A DNA stretch of 64,000 nucleotides from Cavia porcellus. Its lineage: Eukaryota > Chordata > Mammalia > Rodentia > Caviidae. The notes under the pieces are model-generated. The model searched no databases. It was not told where the DNA came from and worked only from the letters and a program-made list of their open reading frames with translations. The stretch is from the NCBI RefSeq assembly GCF_034190915.1, contig NW_026947489.1, positions 54,374,001-54,438,000 of the forward strand, written 5' to 3'. Positions 24,516 through 36,679 of this stretch are shown one piece after another. The translations under genes and the position numbers were made by a program. The first letter of the stretch is position 1. Every line of letters begins with the position of its first letter.

Positions 24516-24832
24516 GGGATTTCTCTCTCTGAAGAGAGAAAGAAAGAACAAAATAGCAAGAAACTGTGTAATTTACCTTTATCTCTACGATTACTGGTAA
24601 GTGGGAGGATGAGGAGAGACTTTTCCAAAAAGGTTTGGAATATCCACTAACACTGCAGGGAGGAGATAATTTGGCATGATGAGCTGATTTCTGAAATGAC
24701 ATATTTTGCTCAACTCTTCCAATAATCAGCAGTACATTTGAGATTATTAAAATATTTACTTCCATATCACCATTTGCCATACTGCTTGCTGTTTCTAAAA
24801 TAGATGTATTAAAATATTTACTATTTTATACT

Positions 24833-25010
24833 AGGGTTGTGGTACATGTCTGTAATTCTAGCCACTTTGGAAGGTTGAGGCAGCAGAATCACAAGTGCCA
24901 ACTATGCGTAGACAACTTACTAAAACATTGTCATAAAATAAAACCTTACAAAGAGGTGTTGAAATTGTAGTTCAGTTGTAGAATGGGCCTGGATACCAGG
25001 CCCAGGAAAT
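24833..25010 (+). repeat. Diverged B1-ID chimeric SINE
   Basis: A decayed B1 head (GGTACATGTCTGTAATTCTAG, GGAAGGTTGAGGCAGCAGAA) runs through an A-rich linker (aaaataaaacc) into an ID-like 3' part: GAAATTGTAGTTCAGTTGTAG, GGATACCAGGCCCAGG. The same head-linker-tail order occurs at 55345-55563, which supports a true composite SINE over two chance neighbours. Confidence 0.5.
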
Positions 25011-25880
25011 ATATTTTTGTTGTTGTTAAATTGAGGTGATTTGGTATTTAGTTGTTTTTTTCATTGTTGTTGTTAATATTCTCAAAAGAAATTGTGAGCT
25101 CTAGACTTTAAACTTCTGTGCAAAGTTTTTATTCTGACAGACTTCATCAAGCAAATCTATCTCAGAAACTGGGGAATGCAGCAATATTATGGTTAGGAAC
25201 TCAAAATTTACTATTATTATTTAAAAATATGCCCCTAAATTTTCAGAGTGACTATTTATAGACAAAGACAAACTTGATTATTTTAAACGCTATTCATAAA
25301 ATATATTTCTTAATTTATTTTACTATTGAAATAGCATGCATTTTTAAAATCCATTCATGAAATAGATGCTATAAAAAGTTTTCACACCACCTAAAGAAAA
25401 GCTGTAAGTGAAACTTGGCTAACTAAAGTAAAAGCTTAGTAGGTTTCTAGTATTTTTTATTTAAGATTTTAAAAAAAATTCAGACAAACACAACAGATTG
25501 AATTTGAGGATTTTGCCATTGCTAGTATTTTGTTATTTACTAAACAAACTTTAAATTTATAGCATGGGAGCTGATGAAGATATTATTAAATGCTATATAA
25601 TTTATACACAAATACAATTTCCAGTGATACCTAAAGAATTGAGTAATAGGTTTGAAACCCAGACCCATCATTATTCACTAAATTCAGATTACTCAAAATT
25701 TACTGCAATGGTCATACAAGAAACCAGCACCCTTTTTGAAAAATGATGAAATTCTCATAAGGTTATTAGGAGAACTAAATGAGTCCACAGATGCAAATAA
25801 TAGGCTCACAGATTAGTAGCCATGGCAAACCCAGCAGGATCTCTGAGTGACTTAGGAACACAGGAAAGGCGGAGGAGAAA
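25010..25880. other. Unannotated AT-rich non-coding DNA
   Basis: No recognisable element. A 60-codon frame at 25564-25746 has no known motif. Confidence 0.5.
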
Positions 25881-26799
25881 GTGAGTTTCAAGGGGAGAGC
25901 TAAAGATGGTGGATCAGTAAGCAGCAAAATACAGAGGCTGCCTGAGAGAAACAACTCAGATGCTGGAATAAAACATCCTAGAGAGGACCAGACAGAGGGA
26001 GATGGATCCTCTCAACCCAGGAATAAACTAACGGGAAAAGAGATGGTCAACCGAGCAGTTCCAGGGCTGCCATTGGAGCAGCTCAGATTCACAGCCACTG
26101 TGCTCTTGCTGAAGCCGCCCAAACTCAAAGTCACTGTGCACTCACCGCCAGAGCCAGGGTCATGCTGCAGTTGGGGGTCAGTGAGCTCAACAGAGAACTG
26201 AGCCTGTGTGGGGACCTGAGTGGTTGGAATAAGACTCTCCCACAAGAAAGGGGAAATCAACTGGATGTTATGTTGGAATCAGGCAGGACAGGCATGAACA
26301 AGGAATGGCAGTTACTTCAGTTGGTTGCTCCCTACCCAGAGCAGATTAGTGGGATCTGCTTGGCCTGGGTTATGCCCCGACCGGGACCCAATAAGTTGTT
26401 CCTAAATGATTCTTTATGCGTGGGGCACACACTAACATGGTGAAGGCCACCGCTAGTTGACTGGCTTGGAGGGGAGGGGCCAGCATACACTTCCTCTGCT
26501 TGTACCTCAGTGACAAACACAAACTGGAGAGGGCAGAAATCCCTAGCCAACATGCTTCAGAAGAACCATAACCAACAAGGGAAGGGGCTGGGACCTCCTC
26601 TGTACACTTGTATGGAAGAAACCAAAAACATGACAAGAGAAAGAAATAAGAAAAAACCCCAGCCCCCAGCAACCAATCCTGTGAATACTGATCCAGGAGC
26701 AGTAAATACAGAAGAGATTAAGGGCAGCAAACATGCAATATCAGATATGGCATCTGCAGACATAAAGAGACAGCTTCTATAGAGATAGGCATAAAGAGA

Positions 26800-27569
26800 C
26801 ATAGATGAGCTCAAAACTCACATATTAATTCAAGTAAGTCAAGATATAAGAAGATTAATAAAAGAAGTGCTAAGCACCTCTCAAGAAGACACAGATGGAA
26901 CAATGGAGGAACACAAAAAAAAGAGAGACACTTTCAATGAAGAGTATAAAGAAAACCTAGAATTCATGAAACAGATTCAAAGAGATTACCAGGAAATTTA
27001 AAACTCCACCAAAAGCTGGAAAAACTGCCTGACAGAAACTAGAGACAGATTAGCAAAACTTGAAGATTGGTTTGCAATGTCTGACCACAAAAGGAAAGAT
27101 CTCTAACTTAAGAATAAAAAATGTGAGTGAAGAAGCATGGGTAAACACAAAGGAAATACAAAGGCTATTCAGAGATAATTAAGGAAAATTCCCAAGCATA
27201 GGAAAAGGAAATGATATTCAGATGTATGAAGCATACAGAACTCCAGCCACCTACAACCAAAAGAGAGCTACACCCAGATATATAATAATCAAGATCCCAG
27301 AAATCCATCACTAGTATAGAATATTAAAAGCTGTCAGACAAAAGAAACAGAACACCTATAAAGGAAAACCTATCAAAATCATGGCAGATTTCTATACCCA
27401 AACCATCAAATCAAGAAGAGCTTGGAGCAAAGTATTCCAAGCCCGGAAAGAAAGTAATCTCCAGTCCAGACTGATGTACACTGCAAAACTCAGAATTAAT
27501 GGAGAAACAAAATGCTTCCATAACAAAGAGGAACTGGGGGAATTCATGACCACCAATCCAACCCTATAA
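26800..27569 (+). pseudogene. L1 ORF1 remnant (RNA-binding chaperone)
   Basis: The region reads as a broken ORF1: a Lys/Glu-rich coiled-coil-like part at about 26820-27060 with stops, then the conserved C-terminal part. The best-preserved piece is the 62-codon frame at 27381-27569. It has the ORF1 C-terminal pattern: 'adf..qti.srR.W..vf.a..e.nlqsr..Y.AKLri...gE.k.F.nkeel.eF.ttnP'. In live L1s this protein trimerises and coats L1 RNA. Here it cannot be made whole. Confidence 0.8.
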
Positions 27570-28139
27570 AAAATACGAAGAACATTATAGAGAGAGAGGA
27601 AAAAAAAATACCAGGATTTCAGGAACAGTGGCAAAGAAGCCCCAATAAATAGGAAAGACAGTGGAATGAAAGAGAAAAGTAGCAACCAATGGCTGAAAAA
27701 TAGCATAGCCAAAATGAGGCAGTGAAGGTTGGCTATAATCTCTAACATAGATGGCCTTGATACACCAACAAAAAGAAACACAGGCAGAGAAGATCAGGAG
27801 GTAAGGTCCATTGAGATGCTCTGTATAGGAAATATAATTAACCTGAAAGAGGATTTATGGACCAAAAATCAAATATGAAAAAACAATGCTCTATGTGACA
27901 AGGAACCAGAGCGTCATAGGGACAACTTGACCAGCACCTGCAGATAGATTGGAACAACCTGACATTTTTGTGCAGTAGAGAACTACTCAACTATAACAAA
28001 GGAAAATCCTGAGGCTTTTGTAAGTAAAGGTATACAACTTGAGATCAAGTCCAGGAGTGAGAAGATTTGGAACCACTTAGGTAAATAGCAGGTTGCTCCC
28101 ACAATCTAAAAAACTGAGGGAGTTGGTGGGACCCAAAAT

Positions 28140-29336
28140 GTTCAGTGTACTCTATGGGAGTGAAAGGGGAGGAATGGTCTAAAAAAGAAAGGCAGAGGAT
28201 ATTGTTAATAGTGTATCAGAATTTAAAATATCCATTACTCTCACTGCTCTATTTAGATGGATTATATTCTGTTCCAGTTTGTCTACTTGTACTAGATTTG
28301 AGGGCACATAAAGCTATCCTGAAAAGAGTAGCATATAGTATGGTAAATACCCTGAATTTCCTATTAGCTGAATCTGAAGCCCTATATAACTTACTGTCTT
28401 ATTATGACTGATTGTATTTGAATCTGGTTTGTTAGATTGCTGTATTGTATTGACTGATTTTATTCGAATCTGTCATGATTTATAGTATCAAGTCTGAGAG
28501 TAGAGGCTACTCCTCTGAATATGACATGATCCAATAGGATACCCACTCTGGTTTGAATATTACCTTTTGAAGTCTTATAATGTCTCCAACGTTTTGTTTT
28601 TATCAATATTGTTATGTGCTGCTATATGCATTTATACTATGCCTGATGATGTAGACAATTCTATTGAAGATAACAAGAGACATCATAGTATCCATTGTAG
28701 ATCATCTTGTATTGCAGTTTTATATGACTTTTTAATTTCATGGTTTTCTAGGAATTTGTTTTGTTTTGTCTTGCTTTTTTTTGTTTTCCCCTACTATGGA
28801 AAGGATAAGTATACATGTAAATACTCATGCATATGTAGAATTTATAAACATGAGAATTGATTACATAATACATGATGAAATGCACAACTTCTTTGAAGTA
28901 AAAGAGACTCTACAGTACCCAGTGCTGATTCTGTAGTGTCATGATGTGAAATCCAGCAATACTATTATTCTTTGCTCAGAGTGATTTTAATCTGTTTTGT
29001 TTTGTTTAATTTCAACATACATGAAGGTATGGACAGCTATTTTTAGAGAATTGAGAGACACTATGACAGTCATTGTTGTCTTTCCTTATTGTCTGGTCTT
29101 GAAGACCTAAAACGTCTTTATCATTCTGTTCAGATCAGTTTTATACTATGTTGTTTTGTATGAATTCACTGTAGGTGAAGATATGGACAACTATTTGGAA
29201 GAAAGTAAGAGACAATATGATAGGTATTAAAGATCTCTGATTGTCTTGATTTGAAATTTATGTCTCTTACATTGCTTTCTTATGTTCTCTTTTATTGTGT
29301 TTCATTTTACCTTCTTTAAAATAAAAAAATAAAAAT
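28140..29336 (+). repeat. L1 3' UTR made of degenerate internal repeats
   Basis: Three to four degenerate units recur. The signature 'gaagatatggacaactattt...gaa...taagagacaatatgatag' near 29176 is echoed at 29024 (GAAGGTATGGACAGCTATTT, GAGAGACACTATGACAG) and 28641 (GATGATGTAGACAATTCTATT, CAAGAGACATCATAG). A partial copy lies at about 28900 (AAGTAAAAGAGACTC). The last two full units are about 150 bp apart. The minus-strand tails at 34480 and 46200 carry the same unit, so it belongs to the L1 family. The short frames at 28145-28411 and 28567-28860 lie inside it. Confidence 0.7.
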
Positions 29337-29339
29337 GTT

Positions 29340-30425
29340 GATGTTTAAATGCACAAACTATAGATGATTTTGTTTAAGCAGAACTGAGCTAGAATTTGAC
29401 CAGAAAGTTTAATATCCTGGACTATTTATTCTGGCTGACTAATCATGGTATCAGCAAGATGACATCACACAGTGACCAATTAGATTTTTCGTATAGTAAT
29501 AAGCTATTAATCTCTATAATTAAGAGGATTGAAATTCCACAGCAAGAAGTCTCATGAAATAAATTCAAGTGGACATTAAGAAATGTAAACTTTCATTTGC
29601 AGGTAATACACTATGGTAGCTAATAGTACACTAAGGTTTGAAACTCATAACAGTCTCCCGCTGATTTTAAATGGATTTATTTTTTTTACGTTTTGTGATT
29701 TTTTTGTCAAGTAGGGCCCTTTCTTCATTACAATTGAACTGAGTTTTTTTAAGGCTAAATGTTTATGTATGTATGTGTTTCTCTGTCAGCTAAATGGTTT
29801 CCTGAGAATTTGGGGATAAATACTGAGATTCATTAGAGAAAAGAAGTTTGTCATAATTATGCTAGAATATTTCCTTGAAGGAGGATGTATAGAAACATCT
29901 AGTAGAGCCTGGATACTTTTGAGAAGTTTTTTTTTTTTGTTTGTTTGTTTGTTTTGTTTTGTTTTGTTTTTTAAACAAGTCAATTGCAAAGTATCTTTCT
30001 TTTTCTTTTTTCTTTAAACTTCAGTTTTGTCTCTTAAGATATACTGAATTAGTTACAGATAGCTTCCTCATTTTTAATATGAAAGGAGAGATTTGGGTAA
30101 GAGTAAGTATGAACAGATTCTAACAGGTCTGGTTTCAGCTGGTGGAGAGTAAGGTAGTTGCTTTCAAACCCACTCAGGCAATAGTCCTAGCAGGACTGAG
30201 GGATAACTGCAGGCCAAATCTGAGGCGCTGCTGGGAAATGAACTGAACTGAGTTGGTGTTGGCCTCTTCTCCTCCCCTCCAATCAAATCTTTCTCAAGAA
30301 GAAAGATTAGCTAGAACACTATCTCCATGACAGCAGCTCACATCTCTAATTCAGATAGGTCAGTACCAAAACTATTCAGGGACTGAGATTCACACACATC
30401 AATGAGCCCACTGCTTCTCATTGGA
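29340..30425. other. Unannotated non-coding DNA with T/G-rich run
   Basis: A (TTTG)n/(TTTTG)n run lies at about 29929-29970. The 30130-30425 part is richer in GC and adjoins the solo LTR. I could not tell whether it is retroviral internal sequence or unrelated DNA. Confidence 0.5.
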
Positions 30426-30428
30426 TGC

Positions 30429-30821
30429 TGTTAGAAACAAGTGTTTCTGGGATTAGAGACAAGGATGGTTTATTACTCAGAGCAATAGCAGCAGACAGTG
30501 TTTGCAACTACACCAATGTCCTGAGCCCTAATTCCACAGAGTCTGCACACATATCTGGGTTCATTTCACCACAGGAAGCCCAAGCTTAGGAAACCCCAGC
30601 TGTTGTAAAGATCTGTAACTAAACCTGGGCTTCGGATGCCCCTGAGGGGTCACTGTCTCTGCTCTCCATAATGGACCATCCAAGTACACCTTCACTCTAC
30701 TCAGGCACATGCTGGGATCTCCATGTTCCAAAACTGTTCACTACACAAGCATCTTCAAAAGCAAGTACAGTAGCAAAGCTGGTCCCTGCTCAGCCAACCT
30801 GTGGGAAATTGTCTCCCAACA
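30429..30821 (-). mobile_element. Probable solo LTR of an endogenous retrovirus, minus strand
   Basis: Read on the minus strand the segment begins TGTTGGGAGACAATTTCCC and ends CACTTGTTTCTAACA, giving the TG...CA (TGTT...AACA) ends of an LTR about 393 bp long. A polyadenylation signal AATAAA (plus 30469-30474, reversed) lies about 40 bp from the 3' end, preceded by CTGCTGCTATTGCTCTGAG, typical of an R region. No primer-binding site or polypurine tract is evident next to either edge, so it looks solo. No target-site duplication was found, which suggests age or a misjudged boundary. Confidence 0.5.
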
Positions 30822-30829
30822 AACATAAA

Positions 30830-33800
30830 AATCCATGGATATAGGGGGAGGGGAATGGAATGTTCTATAAAAACATACTAAATAAAATGACAGAACTGCA
30901 CATTTGTAGAGGGGAGAAAAAAAAAGTCCTAGTTTTAGTTTAGTAATTTTTTTTCTTTTGAGTATAAAATAAGAAGCTCAAAAATGAATAGTTGAGATGT
31001 ATGAGTTGCATGATGGGATTATTCTCAGCTGAGGCTTATGTGTTGTAATATTGTCGATATTTGAAAGAGTGTATATGGACTTGAAAGGTAGAGCAGCATC
31101 AGCTTAAATTTTTGTCTCTAAAGTGATATTTATACATTCATTGAAGACTGAAGCCTGACGTAGGCATCAGCCAGTGTGTGGGGTGGAATTCTGAAGTTTA
31201 AGGGCTTTAAGGGCTTTCCTCCAATAGAGATAAAATGCTGCTCTCTACCTAAAATGTTTCCAAAATGATGGACAAGATGATTGGTTTGCTTCCTCTCGTG
31301 TCAGGAGTGACCAGACAGTTTCTGTTGATTCCTTTATGGTACTTTACGAACAGTCTTGTTGTACAATAGAAATAGGAGTAGCTTGTCTCAGTCACCAGTT
31401 CTCTTAGCTTCTGCTATTGGAAGCCATAACATTTTGCACAAGACCGTGAAGGGACAATTTTTAAAAACCTTATTTTTGTATAACTCTTATCCTTAGTTTA
31501 TTTTTATTCTCATAGTCAGATATCATCCCCTTTAAGAATATTTCACCCTGTCTTCCGCTGTCACACTAATTTAAGAGATGTTAATAACACAGCTTCCTGA
31601 ACAGATCTTGGCTAGAAAAAGTCTCCCCAGTGCACAAGAACAGGTGGGGGGATCAGGCTGCAGCACTGCTAATGTTCCCTGCAGCTCGATCACTGGGAAT
31701 TAATTAAAAGATAAGCTCAGAACTTGCTAACTTGAGTGAGAATGGGGGAAATAAATCAGCACAGAGCAAACCATGGGGTTGTTTTACTCTTGTGGTTCAA
31801 CCAGATATAAATACAGTGTTGTTTTTGTTTTGTTTGTCTGTTTTTCACTTTTTTAGAGAAAAAGAGATGGTGTCATAAACACATAACATTATATGTCAAA
31901 GCAGTATATTTAAAAAGGGAAAAAACTTAATAAACTATTTCTCTTGCGGCAAAATCCAGAATATGTAGGAACAGAAAGAAAAAGCAGGAAGCAATTACAG
32001 CTTACACAATGAGACAAATGATTTTTGCATTTGGAATGCTACCATTTTTGCACCTGTAAGCTAATTTATAACCATAGATACATGCATTATTAGAAAAAAG
32101 AAGATGAAAATAAATGAGTATACAGTATTATTAAACAGGGTAAGAAAATTCTCAAGGTAGAAAAAAAGACAAATTAGTAAATACAAGGGTAGAAATGCTA
32201 TTAGACAGAAAAAATTAATTCGTGCTCATACATGATAATGTCAAAAATAATTTAAAATATAGCATTCATCTCGCTAGCTTAGTATTAGTAGATATCAATT
32301 ATGCAATTTTAAACAGTAAGATAAAGTGAGGATACTGTTTAAGTAATGAAAAAATGAAAATGAGTAAGACAATAGCATGTAAGATCCTGAGAACAGAATT
32401 TGAAAATAGTGAAATGAATTACACAAATGGGAATAATGGCTACCAAACTGAATCACATAATGAATGGGAAAAGATAAAATCTCAGACTGTTCAATAATCT
32501 TAGATGAGAAAATTAATGTTCTCTAAATTGTTAGGATAGACTAAAAGTATGGTATTAATAAGTTTATTCCTAAAAGTAAGTCAGTATTGTTAGTCTTTCA
32601 AAGAAAACATCAATATTTTGTCATAGACACATTCTAAACTAGAGAAAAATATGAAAAATTTTATTCATGTTCAGATGCTCCATAATTCTAAATTTTATAC
32701 TTGATAAACTTTTTCCACTAAACGACAGTCTTTAACCTAAGTTTATTTGTGACTATATGTAGAAAAAGTGAAATAAAAGAAAAGCAAGCTAAATGAAGTT
32801 GTACAGGACTATAAGATAAAACATTAGTAGAGAAAAATTTCTGTGCATAAATGGGCACATGAAGATCCAGAAAAGTTACTTCATACATTTGATTATCATT
32901 CTTAATTAAGTTTTTTAGAAACACTTCCCTCTTCAACATAAAAACATAATTCAATCTTAATTCAGTAGCATGTACTCAGTGCTGAAATATCAGAGATATT
33001 CCAGTTAAACTTGAGTTCTGTAATAAACATTGATAGTATCAATTTGAAATTTTAAGCTTATACAATCAGAAAAGAAAAGCAGAATAATATGAGGCTATAA
33101 ATATTAGAAAGGAGAAATGAATATTTAAATTTGAAAAATATTAAAATTCTCTAATAGGATAAACCATGAGAATAATACAAAAACTTTTCTAGAACAGTGT
33201 CCTTATATATACAAACACATGACTTCTTCATGTAATTGAAAACTGCATTATTATAAAACAAATGTCATAAAATACTTCTGCACTAGTATTATTATTGCTA
33301 TCAGGCTAAAGTTCTATGCAGGCTTCCAGACCTGGAAAGAACAGAACAAAGATATCCATGTTGTGTGAGGGGCCCTGCTTTGGAGGGATACTGAATTTTT
33401 GACACAATTCTTACATAACTCAGAAAAAATCAATAATCTATGTGCCAATGCGGTATGATGAGGGACAGATTGTTACATTTGTATTATCCAGGTGATGGTG
33501 CTGTATCAATAAATATGCTTTGTAAGACACCAGAAATCATGCAGCACCATGCTTCAATGAAATGAGAAAATCTTAATTGTAATAATTAAGTGAAAAGCAC
33601 AAGGTACAGTGCAATCGTACAAGGTCATGTAATATTTAGCTGGTTCTGTACACACTCAACGTCAAAGTATAGCTAGGTTTTCTAAACACAAAACAAAGTA
33701 TTACAGGAACAAATCTCAAATTCTCATTTCATACTGTGTCTGTGGAAAAAAAAAGCTAGACAAAGTTCATATGCAGTAAAAAAAAAAAAAAAAAAAAAAA

Positions 33801-34475
33801 TCCTGGAAATCAACACATTTGTTTTCAGTTTAATGTAACATTGGGACTCCATATCAAAACTCCTATATTTTTCAGTAATATTATCTTAACTCTAGTTGTA
33901 GTTATGTTTAAAATAAATACTACAGTTCAAAAATATTCACTACAAAGTTTTGCAATAAATCGATAACAGTATATCTCATTAATTTAAAAACCATAAAGTT
34001 AAAAATATTTTTGCAGTGTTCATGACAATAGAAGCATAAGACTTTCTCTTTCCATGGTTGTTTAATGTGAGTTTGTTCTTCAAGAAATATCATCTGTTTT
34101 TCTGGTGCTTCATCAAGTTTTCTGTCATGTGATATTGCTGAAGAACAAATTTTTGACAAGTACTCAGTGCTTTTTTAAAAAACAGCAAAAGGTTTCTGAG
34201 TTTATTTCTGTCATTTGCACAGTGATTACACAACGTCGTTGGTTTTTGTCTGGTAATTATATTGGATTGGGATCACTGACTCAAGTGACTCCCTCCAGGG
34301 GTGTGCTGGGGAGAAATGAGTCCTAAAATGAGATTTTCCAGGTCTCTCTACTCCAGAAAATGTTCTCTCTGATTTTATCAATCCTGCTCTGCCAGACATG
34401 CTTTACGCTGGCCTCATTTTGTTGCAATTTCATATGTAGACATAATTCTAGTTTAGATTTTTGTAATAAATTTTG
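30830..34475. other. Unannotated AT-rich non-coding DNA
   Basis: A long stretch with no recognised element. A poly(A) run occupies 33778-33800. Minus-strand frames 32718-32954 and 33920-34159 are Lys/Phe-rich without recognised domains. I see no support for a gene. Confidence 0.5.
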
Positions 34476-34478
34476 CCC

Positions 34479-34660
34479 AATTTTTTTTTATTTTAAAGTG
34501 AATAAAACCAAATAAAGCTAATCAGAACAAAACAACGAAAGCAATACAAGATAATAAAGATTTCCTATAACCAAAACAAGATAATAGGAAATCAACAATG
34601 ACTACCATATTGCCTTTTATTTTCTTCAGAATAGCTGCTCAAAAATTTTTATATTATTCG
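34479..34660 (-). mobile_element. L1 3' UTR tail, minus strand
   Basis: Starts with a T-run (reverse of the A tail), then ATTTTAAAGTGAATAAAACC, and later AACAATGACTACCATATTGCC and TTTTCTTCAGAATAGCTG. The copy at 46205 has the same order. In reverse complement both match the repeat unit of the large L1 3' UTR at 28.1-29.3 kb. Confidence 0.65.
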
Positions 34661-34669
34661 TTTTATTTT

Positions 34670-35925
34670 CTTGACTTCAGCTTCAATCCAAGCAAGGAAG
34701 ACTTTTTAAGTAGAGCTGTGTGAGAGTGAATAATCTCTCAGCAAAGATTTGTAGAAGTGTAGTGGGGAAGATTATTTTATTTTATTCACAGCCACTCTAT
34801 CTATGTGGAAGAACTAAATTAACAAAGGTTGAATAAAAGTATTAAAAAAATTTAGAGGTTGCTATGGTTTTCCTGTCTCTTTAAATTAGTAAATTTGAAA
34901 TTTAATCCCACATGGCACATTCTTAGAGTCCGGAACTTTAAGAGACTATCAAAACAGGATGGCTGGATTTTCATCAAAAGATTAATGTTGCTATTGCTTG
35001 AGGGGTTTTCTATAAAAGTCAAAGTAAGTTTGACTACCATTTGCCGCTGAAGACTACTTCGCGTTGGATTTGTTAGCTCCCAGAACTTAAGATGCTGACC
35101 TCATTTCTTCTAAATTATCCCACCTCAGGAAAATCAGTAGAATAATGTGGACTTTAGCTTGGGCTTAAAAATCACAAATCTAGGCATTTTACAATAGTTG
35201 TAAAATTACCCACATATGTATACACCTATATTCAGAAATGATTCTAATATATTCAGATCTAATATGGATGATGATAGAAGACATAATGAATGTAATTCCA
35301 CAAAAAAGTAAGCCCAAATTCATTACAGAAATATTATGAGCATTTGAAAAATAATGAGCATATTCCTGTTAATGAATAGTTGGGTGTAGTCACATCAAAG
35401 AAAAGAAACAACAGTTTAACCCACCAAATCCATTACTTTAAAAAGTTTCACCTAGAGGGCTAATCTCATACCAAATTACATAATACCACCCAAAGCATGG
35501 TGATTTAATCACAAAATTGCATATTCCCCTTTATATACAAGTTGGATATATAATCTTTTCTTGAGAAATGTGATAAATTCTTCTAAGAAAGGAATTAGTG
35601 ATATCGATGTTTGCATATATTATATGCAAATTCTTTGTGTTCCATTAAAAACAAATATGAATGGGTTGAATCAGAGGGTTCTGTTTAAATAGTAACACTT
35701 CAGACATAGATAAGTGGGATATGGATGCTAAAAGGATAATGTACGCTAAAATGGAGTCACAATTTCTAGGTAACCTTTCAGTTTCTGTGACATCAGGATT
35801 TTACATAAACTATCTAAGATACTTAGAATGTCATAAAACAACATATTAGAGTCCTCAAGAGAAACTGAGTGAAGAGAATTTATACACATCTGCATAAATA
35901 TTAAATTTGTGTTTGCATTCAATGT
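34670..35925. other. Unannotated non-coding DNA
   Basis: No element recognised. Fully overlapping sense/antisense frames at 34852-35050 have no known motif. Confidence 0.5.
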
Positions 35926-35929
35926 TTGT

Positions 35930-36245
35930 ATATATAAATGGAGATTTTCTATGGAAACTGACTTTCCGGAGTATGGAAACCCACGCAGCCCACAGCGCTC
36001 TCTCCACAAGCTCAAGGAGGAGGAAGATCCTGGTGGAACTGGGTCAGGTGTCCAAGGCTGCAACCCAGGGAAGCTGATGTCCAACTCAGACAGAAGCAAA
36101 TTCACCCTCTCTCTTTGATCTGTTTGGGTGCTGAATAGGTCATATTGGTGAGAATAGATTTTCTCACTGTGTGTTCAACCATTTCTAAAACACCTCATGA
36201 ATATTTCCAGGAGTTACATTTAACCAGTTCTCTGGGTAGCCATTA
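35930..36245 (+). repeat. Old mammalian interspersed repeat, same family as 52405
   Basis: AGCAAATTCACCCTCTCTC, a GTGCTGAATAGG-type stretch, AAACACCTCATGAATATTTCC and TTAACCAGTTCTCTGGGTAG follow the order of a widespread repeat whose other end reads 'gggttctccagagaaacagaacc'. The family name is unresolved. The two frames here (35746-36105 minus and 35909-36118 plus) are antisense to each other. Confidence 0.4.
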
Positions 36246-36283
36246 GCATGGTCTATGTAGCTCTGCCTCTGCCTCTGTCTCTG

Positions 36284-36284
<1 letters not shown>

Positions 36285-36331
<47 letters not shown>
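36285..36331. repeat. (CA)n microsatellite
   Basis: About 23 uninterrupted CA units, preceded by short CTGCCT and CTGTCT runs. Likely highly polymorphic. Confidence 0.98.
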
Positions 36332-36336
<5 letters not shown>

Positions 36337-36584
36337 GCACACATGCATGCACGCACACAGATATACATACACACTTCCAGAAAGCTGGGATATCCTTTAT
36401 AATTGAATATATTAATTGTTCCCATTCTTTGAACCTAAGTGTTAATGTAATAAGTACAGGTTAGGATTCAAATTGCAGTGGATTTTTTTTTTTAGTGAAA
36501 AGGGCTTATTTTCTGATCCCTCCTGCCAAGCCCTCTAATGCCTTTCTCAATATGATTTTTAAATGCAGAGAGAGCTCTTTCTTA

Positions 36585-36672
36585 TACACATCTTTTAAAT
36601 CTCCCATCACTGCCTAGTGTGTAGCAAGCACGGGGTAGACCATTTGATAGAGATTTATTGACTTGAATTAAA
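36585..36672 (+). repeat. L2/MIR 3'-end fossil
   Basis: CATCACTGCCTAGTGTGTAGC, AAGCACGGGGTAG and GATAGAGATTTATTGACTTG parallel the shared L2/MIR 3' end (cctagcacagtgcctggcacatagtagg...caataaatatttgttgaatg). Confidence 0.55.
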
Positions 36673-36679
36673 TTACTTA

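Larger units (their letters stand above)
25890..29336 (+). mobile_element. L1 with 5' UTR, decayed ORF1 and ORF2 internal deletion
   Basis: The element starts with an L1-5'-UTR-like segment (gctaaagatggtggatcag). A GC-richer leader follows to about 26800, then a decayed ORF1 to about 27570. Immediately downstream, 27737-27800 translates with the start-of-ORF2 pattern (S-N-I-D-G-L-D-T-P-T-K-R). The sequence then passes within about 200 bp to late ORF2/3'-end motifs at 27960-28030 (AACTACTCAACTATAAC, GAGGCTTTTGTAAGTAAAGG, CAACTTGAGATC). A long 3' UTR runs from about 28140 to the A-rich terminus at 29320-29336. So roughly 3 kb of ORF2 is missing, assuming an ordinary L1 ancestor. In-frame stops in ORF1 show it is dead. 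No target-site duplication was recognised. Confidence 0.8.

Noticed and set aside
25881..26814. Cluster of overlapping frames on both strands
   Set aside because: They lie in the GC-richer 5' UTR of the L1. Sense and antisense frames overlap and none resembles ORF1.
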